The position numbers and the translations under genes were made by a program. A stretch of DNA of 51,245 bases from Patescibacteria group bacterium. GTDB taxonomy: Bacteria; Patescibacteriota; UBA1384; UBA12157; JAENIV01. This document shows, in pieces, positions 34,753-43,042 of the stretch. Location: the NCBI GenBank assembly GCA_023485405.1, contig JAMCZU010000002.1, positions 1 through 51,245 on the forward strand, read 5' to 3'. Position 1 is the stretch's first letter. Each line of letters opens with the position of its first letter. The notes below the pieces were generated by a model. That model had not been told where the DNA came from and did not search any database. It worked only from the letters and a program-made list of their open reading frames with translations.

Positions 34753-35649
34753 ATGACTAAAATAGAAAAAGCCATTCTTCAAACTTTAGCCTTTTTTGAT
34801 ATCTTTAAACGGCCTTTGACCTTGGAAGAGTTATGGCACAATTTATATCGGACAAAAACAAGTAAAATCCAGATCTTATTTGCTCTTCGTGCTTTGCAAA
34901 AGAAGAAAATAGTTGTTGAGAAAGATTCATATTTTTTGCTGAATGAACCGCGGAAAAACTTTGCTATTTTTGAAAGGCAAAAACAAATCTGTCAAAAACG
35001 TTGGTTAAAGATTCAGCGTATAATTAAATTTCTTCGCTACGCGCCATTTGTTAAAAATATTTCGGTCATTAATTCACTGGCTTTTAATGCTTCAAATGAA
35101 AATTCTGATATTGATATTTTTATTATCACCCAGAAAAATCGTCTTTGGACAGCCAGAGCAGCCGTAGTAATGATTTTGGAATTTTTGGGTCAAAATAAAA
35201 ATAAATGGTATCAAGCGAACAAATTTTGTTTAGGTTTTGCTTTAACGGTAGAAAAATTAAATTTAGAAAATTTGCGTTTAAAAAAAGATATTTATTTTAC
35301 CTATTGGTTGGCTATGCTTATGCCGATTTTAGATCGAAAAATGTATCAGAAATTTATTTTAGAAAATGCTTGGATTTTGAAAGAATTACCCAATTGGCAA
35401 GAGAAAAATATTGAAAGTTTCCCGGAAAAAAAGACAAAGTTAGAAAAAATTTTATCAGGACGGTTTGGTGAAGCGCTAGAAAGTTTCTTAGGTCATCTCC
35501 AAATTAAAAAAATATGGCTGGCAAAGGAAAATCATCGTCTAGGTGCATCGGTGGTGGCTGACTTTCAAATGATGAAATTGCATGCTTATGATCGTCGTAA
35601 TTTTTATCAAATACAGTGGCAAGAAAAACTAAAAGCTTTAAAAATATAG
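34753..35649 (+). CDS. Nucleotidyltransferase-fold protein with N-terminal winged helix
   Basis: A 298-residue protein. Residues 1-70 look like a winged helix (TLAFFDIFKRPLTLEELW, ALQKKKIV). The middle has NSLAFNASNENSDIDIFIIT, where the SDIDIFI acidic pair resembles the metal site of MNT/Pol-beta-type nucleotidyltransferases. The C-terminal half is helical, basic and not recognised. A TATAAC box (34742-34747) 5 bases upstream suggests a leaderless message. Substrate unknown. Confidence 0.6.
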   Translation: MTKIEKAILQTLAFFDIFKRPLTLEELWHNLYRTKTSKIQILFALRALQKKKIVVEKDSYFLLNEPRKNFAIFERQKQICQKRWLKIQRIIKFLRYAPFVKNISVINSLAFNASNENSDIDIFIITQKNRLWTARAAVVMILEFLGQNKNKWYQANKFCLGFALTVEKLNLENLRLKKDIYFTYWLAMLMPILDRKMYQKFILENAWILKELPNWQEKNIESFPEKKTKLEKILSGRFGEALESFLGHLQIKKIWLAKENHRLGASVVADFQMMKLHAYDRRNFYQIQWQEKLKALKI

Positions 35650-35654
35650 GGGTT

Positions 35655-35740
35655 GACCCCGCCAGAATTCCTTTCTGCAAAACGGACTACGTCCTGTTAT
35701 TGCAGAAGCGTCATCTGCGGGGGTCTGCGGACTGACGTCC
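35655..35740. repeat. GC-rich cruciform-forming repeat
   Basis: GACCCCGC (35655-35662) pairs with GCGGGGGTC (35717-35725). Inside, TCTGCAA plus AACGGAC (35674-35687) pairs with GTCCTGTTATTGCAGA (35691-35706). A small GGAC/GTCC palindrome follows at 35729-35740. It has no T-tract, so it is not a plain terminator. It lies between the nucleotidyltransferase-like gene and the groES promoter. Confidence 0.55.
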
Positions 35741-35770
35741 TTGACAAAATTGGTCTTTTTTGGCTAAAAT
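35741..35770 (+). promoter_or_regulatory. Sigma70-type promoter of the groES leader
   Basis: TTGACA (35741-35746), 18 bases, TAAAAT (35765-35770). No inverted TTAGCACTC/GAGTGCTAA (CIRCE) is seen here. Confidence 0.7.
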
Positions 35771-35774
35771 AATG

Positions 35775-35838
35775 GTTGATGGGAGTCGGTTATCCCCCTT
35801 CCGGCTTCCATCAACTTCGGAGGAAACCCCGAATTTTT
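35775..35838 (+). promoter_or_regulatory. groES leader: 15-bp hairpin followed by terminator-like hairpin
   Basis: GTTGATGGGAGTCGG (35775-35789) pairs over all 15 positions, with G-T pairs, to CCGGCTTCCATCAAC (35801-35815). Directly after it, TTCGG (35816-35820) pairs with CCGAA (35829-35833), followed by TTTTT (35834-35838). This is either an attenuator or a short stand-alone RNA upstream of groES. Confidence 0.6.
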
Positions 35839-35875
35839 AAACTCAGAAAATTAATATATTAAAGAAAGGAATAAA

Positions 35876-36160
35876 ATGAAAATTAAACCATTGGCGGACC
35901 GTGTAGTTGTCAAACCTCTTGAGGAAGAATCGAAAACCAAATCTGGAATTATTATTCCCGATACCGCCAAAGAAAAATCTCATCGTGGCGAAATTATTGC
36001 CACGGGACCGGGCAAATATGACGATGGCAAATTAATCGCCCTAAATGTTAAAATTGGCGACAAGATTTTATACAAAGAATATAGTGGTGACGAGTTTAAA
36101 CTTGACGGCATTACAGTTATTATTTTAAAAGAAGAAGACATAATCGCCATCATCGAATGA
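35876..36160 (+). CDS. groES: Co-chaperonin GroES (Cpn10)
   Basis: A 94-residue protein that forms the heptameric lid of the GroEL chamber. IKPLADRVVVKPLEEESKTKSGIIIPDTAKEKSHRGEIIATGPG is the family start with the mobile loop, and VGD/YKEYSGDEFKLDG and a C-terminal EDIIAII strand follow. AAAGAAAGG precedes the ATG. Its transcript starts with two hairpins, so expression may be controlled in the leader. groEL follows after an AT-rich repeat. Confidence 0.96.
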   Translation: MKIKPLADRVVVKPLEEESKTKSGIIIPDTAKEKSHRGEIIATGPGKYDDGKLIALNVKIGDKILYKEYSGDEFKLDGITVIILKEEDIIAIIE

Positions 36161-36169
36161 TGGCTCAAA

Positions 36170-37915
<1,746 letters not shown>

Positions 37916-37973
37916 GAAGGGCGAAGAAATTAAGTACGAATTACGAAGTAATTGTAAAAGAAAAATATGGAAT

Positions 37974-38006
37974 AAAAAAAGACCGGTCCGCAAGGGTCGG
38001 TCTTTT
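37974..38006. terminator. Bidirectional terminator after groEL
   Basis: An A-run, then GACCGGTCC (37981-37989), loop GCAA, GGGTCGGTC (37994-38002) and TTTT. The stem extends through AAA/TTT pairs. It separates groEL from the convergent ogt operon. Confidence 0.85.
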
Positions 38007-38026
38007 GAGCTAATTTAACCTCATGC

Positions 38027-38048
38027 TGACACTTCCAAGGTGTCAGTG
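38027..38048. repeat. 22-base palindromic word, copy 2 (intergenic)
   Basis: TGACAC (38027-38032) and GTGTCA (38040-38045) arms. The 22 bases are identical to 18816-18837, and the base before the word extends the stem here (CTGACAC/GTGTCAG). Confidence 0.75.
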
Positions 38049-38058
38049 GGTGTATTTT

Positions 38059-38095
38059 TATAATTTTGTCAAAAATTTCCGCGCGAAGCTATAAT
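38059..38095. repeat. Left copy of the inverted repeat flanking the ogt/PRC operon
   Basis: It starts TATAATTTTGTCAAAAATTT and ends in CTATAAT. The reverse complement of 38915-38954 matches it closely, with a few mismatches and a small length difference in the second half. It supplies the TAG stop and last codon of the ogt gene. Confidence 0.75.
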
Positions 38096-38400
38096 CTTAT
38101 CTTATGATTGATAATTGTATGGCCTTCAAGTGCGAGGATTTTTTCTTTTTCCTTTTGGCCGAGAGCATAACCACCAACTATTCCATTGGAACGAATAACA
38201 CGGTGGCAAGGTACTGGTTCGAATTCCTCAAAAGGTAGTTGTTTTTCTCTACCGTGATAGTTGCGATTTAAAATAGAACCAACCGCACGATAAGCTTTGG
38301 GTGATCCCGCTTTAATGGCCACTTCTTGGTAAGTCATCAATTTACCACGGGGAATTTTACCAACAACTTCCAAGACTTTTTTAGTGAAAATTTTAATCAT
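38089..38400 (-). CDS. ogt: Methylated-DNA--protein-cysteine methyltransferase (Ogt/ATL-like DNA-binding domain)
   Basis: A 103-residue protein consisting of the MGMT C-terminal domain only. VGKIPRGKLMTYQEVA and RAVGSILNRN form the DNA-binding part, and VPCHRVIRSNGIVGGYALG (63-81) carries acceptor Cys65. It removes alkyl groups from O6-guanine, although single-domain members vary in activity. The final Leu codon and stop come from the flanking repeat. It is immediately downstream of the PRC-barrel gene. Confidence 0.88.
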   Translation of the reverse strand: MIKIFTKKVLEVVGKIPRGKLMTYQEVAIKAGSPKAYRAVGSILNRNYHGREKQLPFEEFEPVPCHRVIRSNGIVGGYALGQKEKEKILALEGHTIINHKIRL

Positions 38401-38910
38401 TTAAGCTATTTCTGAACCAACAGCCCCAGATGGTGGTTCAACCACATCATCGGTAAAAATAATCGCCTTGTCAATGCGCGAAACTTTATCCGATGTAAGG
38501 ATGCGAGATTTGCCCAAGAGATCTTTAAGATAATATTTAGTTACGCTTTGCGTGTTAGTGTCAATTAAGAAATTTTCCACTTCGCCCAAACCGATATCTG
38601 ACTCGGTTTTAGCTTTCATCCCTAAGAGATAAATTTTCTTATCAATCAATGTTTTTAAACGGATGATTTCCGAAGGATCAACTAAGTTATCAACTGATGC
38701 TGTCACTAAACCAACAGGATCCCAGTCAATGACATCAATAATTGAAAGCGCTTTTTGAGGGGAGAAAAAACCCTCAAGTTGCACTAAAAAACCCAGTAGT
38801 TGTCCATTTTGAGGGTCAACTAAAATTTGGCGAACCACACCCGCCTTTACTTGATCATCTCGAGCCGCCACTGGTAGTCCAATTAGTTTAGTTGCTTCAA
38901 TAAACATCAC
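38401..38910 (-). CDS. Protein with two PRC-barrel domains
   Basis: A 169-residue protein. The first barrel covers about 1-75 (TKLIGLPVAARDDQVKAGVVRQILVDPQNGQLLGFLV), the second about 85-150 (KKIYLLGMKAKTESDIGLGEVENFLIDTNTQ...YYLKDLLG). PRC-barrel proteins occur in RNA processing and photosynthetic systems; the role here is unknown. It is transcribed with ogt, and the two-gene unit is bounded by inverted repeats. Confidence 0.8.
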   Translation of the reverse strand: MMFIEATKLIGLPVAARDDQVKAGVVRQILVDPQNGQLLGFLVQLEGFFSPQKALSIIDVIDWDPVGLVTASVDNLVDPSEIIRLKTLIDKKIYLLGMKAKTESDIGLGEVENFLIDTNTQSVTKYYLKDLLGKSRILTSDKVSRIDKAIIFTDDVVEPPSGAVGSEIA

Positions 38911-38914
38911 CGTT

Positions 38915-38954
38915 ATTATAGCATGAATGCGCGGAAATTTCTGACGAAATTATA
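38915..38954. repeat. Right copy of the inverted repeat flanking the ogt/PRC operon
   Basis: It reads ATTATAGCATGAATGCGCGG and continues to AAATTATA. It is the inverted partner of 38059-38095, sharing the GCGCGGAAATTT core. It lies 4 bases before the start of the PRC-barrel gene and probably contains its promoter (TATAAT on the minus strand). Confidence 0.75.
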
Positions 38955-38965
38955 GCATAATAACG

Positions 38966-39077
38966 GAATTTTAAATTCTAAATTTTTAATTTTAAATCAA
39001 TTTATAATGACTTAATTTTAAAACATTAAATCATTTGAAATTCAATTGAAATTTTAAATTTGAAATTGAAAATTAAA
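38966..39077. repeat. AT-rich palindromic repeat, copy f
   Basis: About 110 bases. The left arm AATTTTAAATTCTAAATTT... and the right arm, read in reverse complement as AATTTTCAATTTCAAATTT..., match imperfectly around a core containing TTAAAACATTAAATCATTT, which is shared with copy e. It fills the gap between the right inverted repeat and efp. Confidence 0.7.
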
Positions 39078-39079
39078 AA

Positions 39080-39637
39080 CTAGGCTCGTTCGACGTATGC
39101 ACCAGTGCGAGTGTCAATGACAATTTTGTCACCATCTTTAATAAATAAAGGCACATTAATTTGTGCCCCGGTCTCTAGAGTCGCCGGTTTGAGCACAGTT
39201 GAGGCCGTGTTGCCCTTAAAACCTGGTTCAGTGTAAGTAATCTCTAGTGTAATTTTAATAGGTAGTTGGATATTAATTGGCTTATTTTGAAAATATAAAA
39301 TATCCACTTCAGCCCCTTCTTTAAGAAAATTAGCCATTTTGCCAATTTGGGTCAAAGAAATTGAAAATTGTTCAAAGTTTGCGGCGTCCATAAAGTAAAA
39401 ATTTTCAGCATCTTTGTAAAGATATTGGGCTTTTTTGGTTTCAAGTTCTGCTTCTTGAATTTTTTCGGCACCAGCAAAAGTTTTTTCAAGCGTCGCGCCA
39501 GAGATTAAATTTTTTATTTTTGTTCGCAAAATCCCACCACCACGACCGAGTTTAGAGTGCTCAGTATAAATTACTTGATGTGGTTCGGAATTAAAAATAA
39601 TTTTTGTGCCAATTTTTAGATCATTAATTGAAAACAT
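39080..39637 (-). CDS. efp: Elongation factor P with Arg at the loop tip
   Basis: A 185-residue translation factor that relieves stalling at proline runs. The N-terminal KOW-like domain has IIFNSEPHQVIYTEHSKLGRGG, then the OB domains, ending IDTRTGAYVERA. The loop tip is LGRGG with Arg32 where many bacteria have a modifiable Lys (PGKG). It follows rpsR by 10 bases and is probably the last gene of the rpsF operon. Confidence 0.95.
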   Translation of the reverse strand: MFSINDLKIGTKIIFNSEPHQVIYTEHSKLGRGGGILRTKIKNLISGATLEKTFAGAEKIQEAELETKKAQYLYKDAENFYFMDAANFEQFSISLTQIGKMANFLKEGAEVDILYFQNKPINIQLPIKITLEITYTEPGFKGNTASTVLKPATLETGAQINVPLFIKDGDKIVIDTRTGAYVERA

Positions 39638-39647
39638 TGTTTGAGAT

Positions 39648-39872
39648 TTATTTCTTGACGTATGGTAAAAGGGCTAAAAATCTAGCTCGTTTGATTGCTT
39701 CAGAAAGCATTCGTTGATGTTTGGCACAAGTGCCAGTATCACGAGCAGATTTCATTTTTGTCCAAGGTGTTAAATATTTTATTAAAACACTTGAATCTTT
39801 GTAATCAATATAATCAATTTTCTTGCGGCAAAAATTACATTGTTTTCTTGATGGGCTAAATCTTCTGGGCAT
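39648..39872 (-). CDS. rpsR: Ribosomal protein bS18
   Basis: A 74-residue small-subunit protein. CNFCRKKIDYIDYKDSSVLIKYL carries the zinc-type Cys pair, and RDTGTCAKHQRMLSEAIKRARFLALLPY is the core RNA-binding block, with one more Cys. Order rpsF-ssb-rpsR is the classic bacterial arrangement. Confidence 0.97.
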   Translation of the reverse strand: MPRRFSPSRKQCNFCRKKIDYIDYKDSSVLIKYLTPWTKMKSARDTGTCAKHQRMLSEAIKRARFLALLPYVKK

Positions 39873-39881
39873 TATTTTCTC

Positions 39882-40388
39882 CTAAAATGGGATTTCGTCT
39901 AAATTAATTTCGCCTTCGTCGGACGGTTCTTCTTTTTCTTTAGTAACTTTTTTGGGCTCAGCTTTTTCTTTTGATTTATTTTCTTCTTTTTCAATCGAAG
40001 GGGAAAATTCTTTGATATCTTCACCTAAATTAGGTGAGGATTCTGTGCCACTGACTCCTTTCGGTGTTAAAAAGACAAAATCTTCCATCACGATTTCGGT
40101 GCGATTTCTTTTGCCGCCATCTTGTCCTTCCCACGTGCGGGTTTGCAGTCGGCCTTCAATGTATATTTTATGGCCTTTTTTAACATATTGGGCAATAATT
40201 TCGGCGACTTTGCCCCAAGCAACCACGTTGTGGAATTCGGTTTGTTCCTGATTATTACCGTCTTTGTCACGCCAACGACGATTAGTGGCCACTGAAAAAG
40301 AACAGACTGCTTGGCCATTAGGGGTATAACGCATTTCTGGGTCTCGGGTGACATTGCCGACAAGTTGAGCACGATTTAGAGAATACAT
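39882..40388 (-). CDS. ssb: Single-stranded DNA-binding protein
   Basis: A 168-residue protein. The OB fold (1-110) begins LNRAQLVGNVTRDPEMRYTPNG and includes YIEGRLQTRTW. A charged Lys/Glu-rich linker follows. The tip DEIPF is a close form of the partner-binding DDIPF. It coats single-stranded DNA in replication and repair, and sits between rpsF and rpsR. Confidence 0.97.
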   Translation of the reverse strand: MYSLNRAQLVGNVTRDPEMRYTPNGQAVCSFSVATNRRWRDKDGNNQEQTEFHNVVAWGKVAEIIAQYVKKGHKIYIEGRLQTRTWEGQDGGKRNRTEIVMEDFVFLTPKGVSGTESSPNLGEDIKEFSPSIEKEENKSKEKAEPKKVTKEKEEPSDEGEINLDEIPF

Positions 40389-40389
40389 T

Positions 40390-40914
40390 TTACTCCTTTA
40401 AAAGCTCATCGAGCTTTTCGTCTAAAGCCTTGAGACGTTCTTCTTCACCTAATTCAATTTCTGGTTTTTCTACTTTCTTAGGTTTAACAGCAGGAATTTG
40501 AACTTTCTTTGGTGTTTTTATTTCTTTTTTTGCTTTTTCTGTTTCGACTTCTTTTTCAATTTCAGTTATTTTCTTTTCTTCTTCTGGTTTTGGTTTTTCC
40601 TCAGTTGGTAATTCTTCTTTTTTTGTTATTTTCGTTGAAGTTTCTTTTTTCTTAAAAATAACAATTAAGTGTCTTAAAATTTCATCTTTAAGATTAAGCT
40701 TGCGGTTAAGTTCAATGATTTTTTCCGGGTCTATCTCAAGAACAACGGTAGTAAAATAAGCTTCTTTTTCTTTTTGAATTTTATAAGAAAGCTGTTTTTG
40801 ACCCAATGTTGAGGTAGAAATAATTTTTCCATCCAAAGCTTCAATTTCTTTTGAGACTGGTTTTTCTTTTAAATCTTCCTTTGTGAGGAAGGTAATTTCA
40901 TATTGTTTATTCAT
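40390..40914 (-). CDS. rpsF: Ribosomal protein bS6 with long charged C-terminal extension
   Basis: A 174-residue protein. The bS6 fold covers about 1-92 (YEITFLTKED...LGQKQLSYKIQKEKEAYFTTVVLEI...DEILRHLIVIFKK). The remaining about 80 residues are a Lys/Glu/Pro-rich low-complexity tail that typical bS6 proteins lack or have short. The start lies 9 bases after a TATATT -10 box (40924-40929), so the operon message begins almost at the ATG. Confidence 0.93.
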   Translation of the reverse strand: MNKQYEITFLTKEDLKEKPVSKEIEALDGKIISTSTLGQKQLSYKIQKEKEAYFTTVVLEIDPEKIIELNRKLNLKDEILRHLIVIFKKKETSTKITKKEELPTEEKPKPEEEKKITEIEKEVETEKAKKEIKTPKKVQIPAVKPKKVEKPEIELGEEERLKALDEKLDELLKE

Positions 40915-40923
40915 TGCTTTTTA

Positions 40924-40952
40924 AATATACCAGAGAAAAGTTTATTTTGCAA
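40924..40952 (-). promoter_or_regulatory. Leaderless-type promoter of rpsF-ssb-rpsR-efp
   Basis: TTGCAA, 17 bases, TATATT (40924-40929) on the minus strand, with the rpsF ATG 9 bases beyond. Confidence 0.6.
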
Positions 40953-40962
40953 GGGTTTACTC

Positions 40963-40991
40963 TTGAAAAAAATAACCAGTTATGATATAAA
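40963..40991 (+). promoter_or_regulatory. Sigma70-type promoter of the 61-residue gene
   Basis: TTGAAA (40963-40968), 17 bases, TATAAA (40986-40991). Confidence 0.65.
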
Positions 40992-41036
40992 TCTATTAGA
41001 TATATCATTTCTCTATTAATCCAGGGGGATGACGAG

Positions 41037-41222
41037 ATGAAAAAGGTGACAGTTGATCTTGAGAAAACAAGAATTAATCATCTTATAGAGATGATATACA
41101 AGGAAAATGATATTAAATCTGAGGATAGCGAGTCCGATCTTGAGATTGAATTGGGTCATATTATGGGGGATATTAACGTACTAAGCGAGGTCTGGATGTC
41201 TTATCCTACCAGATCATGGTAG
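41037..41222 (+). CDS. Small acidic hypothetical protein
   Basis: A 61-residue acidic protein (IEMIYKENDIKSEDSESDLEIELGHIMGDINVLSEV), probably helical and cytoplasmic, with no recognised family. It is a complete one-gene unit: promoter 40963-40991, a GGGGGATGACGAG stretch before the ATG and a strong terminator starting at the stop codon. The clean transcription unit is the main reason to accept it as real. Confidence 0.65.
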   Translation: MKKVTVDLEKTRINHLIEMIYKENDIKSEDSESDLEIELGHIMGDINVLSEVWMSYPTRSW

Positions 41223-41251
41223 CGGGCTGTTTTAGATAGTCCGCTTTTTTT
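41221..41251 (+). terminator. Rho-independent terminator
   Basis: AGCGGGCT (41221-41228) pairs with AGTCCGCT (41238-41245), then seven T. It ends the small gene and abuts the 3' end of the convergent ychF. Confidence 0.85.
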
Positions 41252-42353
41252 AAACATTAAATCTAAAGAGCATTACATCGCCGTCTTGGGCGATATAAGT
41301 TTTGCCTTCGGTTTTAATCAGGCCTTTTTCTTTGCAATTTTGCCAGCCTTGATGCTCAACAAAATCATTATACTTTATTACATCGGCGGCAATAAATCCG
41401 CGTTCAAAATCGGTGTGAATTTTGCCGGCCGCTTGCGGCGCGGTCGAATTTTTGACAATGGTCCAAGCACGAGTTTCTTTTTCACCGGAAGTAAAAAAAG
41501 TAATCAGTCCCAGTGTAACATAGGCGGCCGAAATTAAGCGATTAAGGCCGCTTTCTTTCAAATTTAAAGATTCTAAAAATTCTTTTTGGTCGGCGTCATT
41601 TAATTCACCAAGCTCTGATTCAATTTTAGCCGAAATGGGGATTAGAGCCTCGGGATTTTTAATTAGTTCACCTAAATGATATTTTTCAATTAATTCTTCG
41701 GGTTTTGCGGTGGCCATTTCTTCTGAAACATTGGCAATATATAAAACCGGTTTTGAAGTAATAAATTGAAATTCACAAATTGGTTCTAGATCTTCACTGT
41801 TAGGAAAAATAGCCCAAATAGGCATTTCTTCTTCGAGTCCAGCTTTAATTTTTTCTAAAATTGCTATTTTCTTTTTGGTTTCGTTATCCCCGGGTTTGAG
41901 ATTCTTTTGCATTCTCTCTAGTGTTTTTTCAGCCAGGGCCAAGTCGGCCAGAATTAATTCAAGATTAATGGTTTTTATATCTTCGGCCGGGTTAATTTGA
42001 CCGCCGACATGAATAATATCAGGGTTTTCAAAAAATCTAATCACCATCGCAATTGCGTCTGTTTCTTTGATGTGGCTGAGAAATTGGTTACCTAAACCCT
42101 CGCCTTTGTGAGCGCCTTTGACGAGTCCGGCGATATCAATAAAATCAATGGTGGTGGGGACAGTTTTTTGGCTTTTAGAGATTTCTGTTAATTTTTCCAA
42201 CCGAACGTCGGGTACTTCAACCACGCCGACATTGGGGTCAATGGTGCAAAAAGGATAATTACTTGCTTCAGCTTGGGCGTTTTTAACCAAAGCATTAAAT
42301 AATGTCGATTTCCCCACATTTGGTAATCCCACAATTCCAATACTTAAACTCAT
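41250..42353 (-). CDS. ychF: Redox-regulated ATPase/GTPase YchF (Obg family)
   Basis: A 367-residue P-loop protein. G1 GIVGLPNVGKST (6-17), G3 DIAGLVKGAHKGEGLGNQFL, and NVSEE in place of NKxD, as expected for the ATP-preferring YchF subfamily. A coiled-coil insert precedes the C-terminal TGS-like domain (TRAWTIVKNSTAPQAAGKIH...FIAADVI). ATG 42353 gives the canonical MSLSIGIVG start; an upstream ATG adds five residues. It binds ribosomes and nucleotides. Confidence 0.95.
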   Translation of the reverse strand: MSLSIGIVGLPNVGKSTLFNALVKNAQAEASNYPFCTIDPNVGVVEVPDVRLEKLTEISKSQKTVPTTIDFIDIAGLVKGAHKGEGLGNQFLSHIKETDAIAMVIRFFENPDIIHVGGQINPAEDIKTINLELILADLALAEKTLERMQKNLKPGDNETKKKIAILEKIKAGLEEEMPIWAIFPNSEDLEPICEFQFITSKPVLYIANVSEEMATAKPEELIEKYHLGELIKNPEALIPISAKIESELGELNDADQKEFLESLNLKESGLNRLISAAYVTLGLITFFTSGEKETRAWTIVKNSTAPQAAGKIHTDFERGFIAADVIKYNDFVEHQGWQNCKEKGLIKTEGKTYIAQDGDVMLFRFNV

Positions 42354-42426
42354 AATTAATATTTCCACGTTAAATTTATTGTTATAAATTTAACTATACC
42401 TTAAATTATTCTATTTGACCAGTAAT

Positions 42427-42447
42427 ACATCACCTATGAGGTGATGT
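42427..42447. repeat. Short intergenic palindrome
   Basis: ACATCACCT (42427-42435), ATG, AGGTGATGT (42439-42447). It resembles 18774-18792. No T-tract follows. Confidence 0.5.
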
Positions 42448-42468
42448 GTGATACGAAAAAATTTTTTC

Positions 42469-42498
42469 TTGCAAGAATTAACTAAATAATAGTATAAT
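42469..42498 (+). promoter_or_regulatory. Sigma70-type promoter of the HATPase-like gene
   Basis: TTGCAA (42469-42474), 18 bases, TATAAT (42493-42498). The message has a leader of about 50 bases ending in AGGAGGA before the ATG. Confidence 0.6.
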
Positions 42499-42556
42499 TA
42501 AAGCGTCTTTTAACCATGGCAATGTTGGAATGTTGGTGAGTTAGGAGGACAAGAGA

Positions 42557-43042
42557 ATGTCTGTCAAGCAGATTCTCAACATTGGCGAGTCAAGACAGGT
42601 AAAAAACGTCCAAGAAAGTGGACGAATCTTAAGAAGAGTGGTAGACAGTAATCGCACCAAGAGTGTACACGATTTGAGGCAAGAATTGGGTGGAAAACTT
42701 GAAACACTGGACTTTATTAATGAAGATCAACAGAATACTCTCAAATTGATCCTTGGTGAAGCATTAACAAATGCTTGCTGTTATACCCTGGACCAACGGC
42801 CAATTGAGATCGCTTGGGAGAGTTCTCCTTCTGATCTTCAGTTGAGGATTACTAATTCGAATAGGAACCACAAGAGTCAATTAGTAGCTCTTCCTGAAGA
42901 TTGTCTATCGGAGCATGGTCGAGGGATAGTCTTAATCGAAGAGTTGGCCAAGTGCCTAGTAGGTGAGGCAGGGCTTCATACCGGCTGCAGCTTATGCAGT
43001 AGTTTTAATCGGACGGTATTCCGAATAAATATTGGTTTTTAG
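42557..43042 (+). CDS. RsbW/anti-sigma-like HATPase domain protein
   Basis: A 161-residue protein. LKLILGEALTNACCY (63-77) is the N-box with Glu68 and Asn72, and LSEHGRGIVLIEELA (118-132) is the glycine-rich lid of GHKL ATPases of the RsbW/SpoIIAB type. The intervening DxGxG loop is not intact (RITNSNRN), so ATP binding or kinase activity may be lost. No sigma factor or RsbV-like partner is encoded nearby. It has its own promoter and converges with the Xer gene, overlapping by 4 bases. Confidence 0.65.
   Translation: MSVKQILNIGESRQVKNVQESGRILRRVVDSNRTKSVHDLRQELGGKLETLDFINEDQQNTLKLILGEALTNACCYTLDQRPIEIAWESSPSDLQLRITNSNRNHKSQLVALPEDCLSEHGRGIVLIEELAKCLVGEAGLHTGCSLCSSFNRTVFRINIGF

Noticed and set aside
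35650-35875. CIRCE element upstream of groES
   Set aside because: No TTAGCACTC-N9-GAGTGCTAA or close variant was found; the inverted repeats present are of different sequence.
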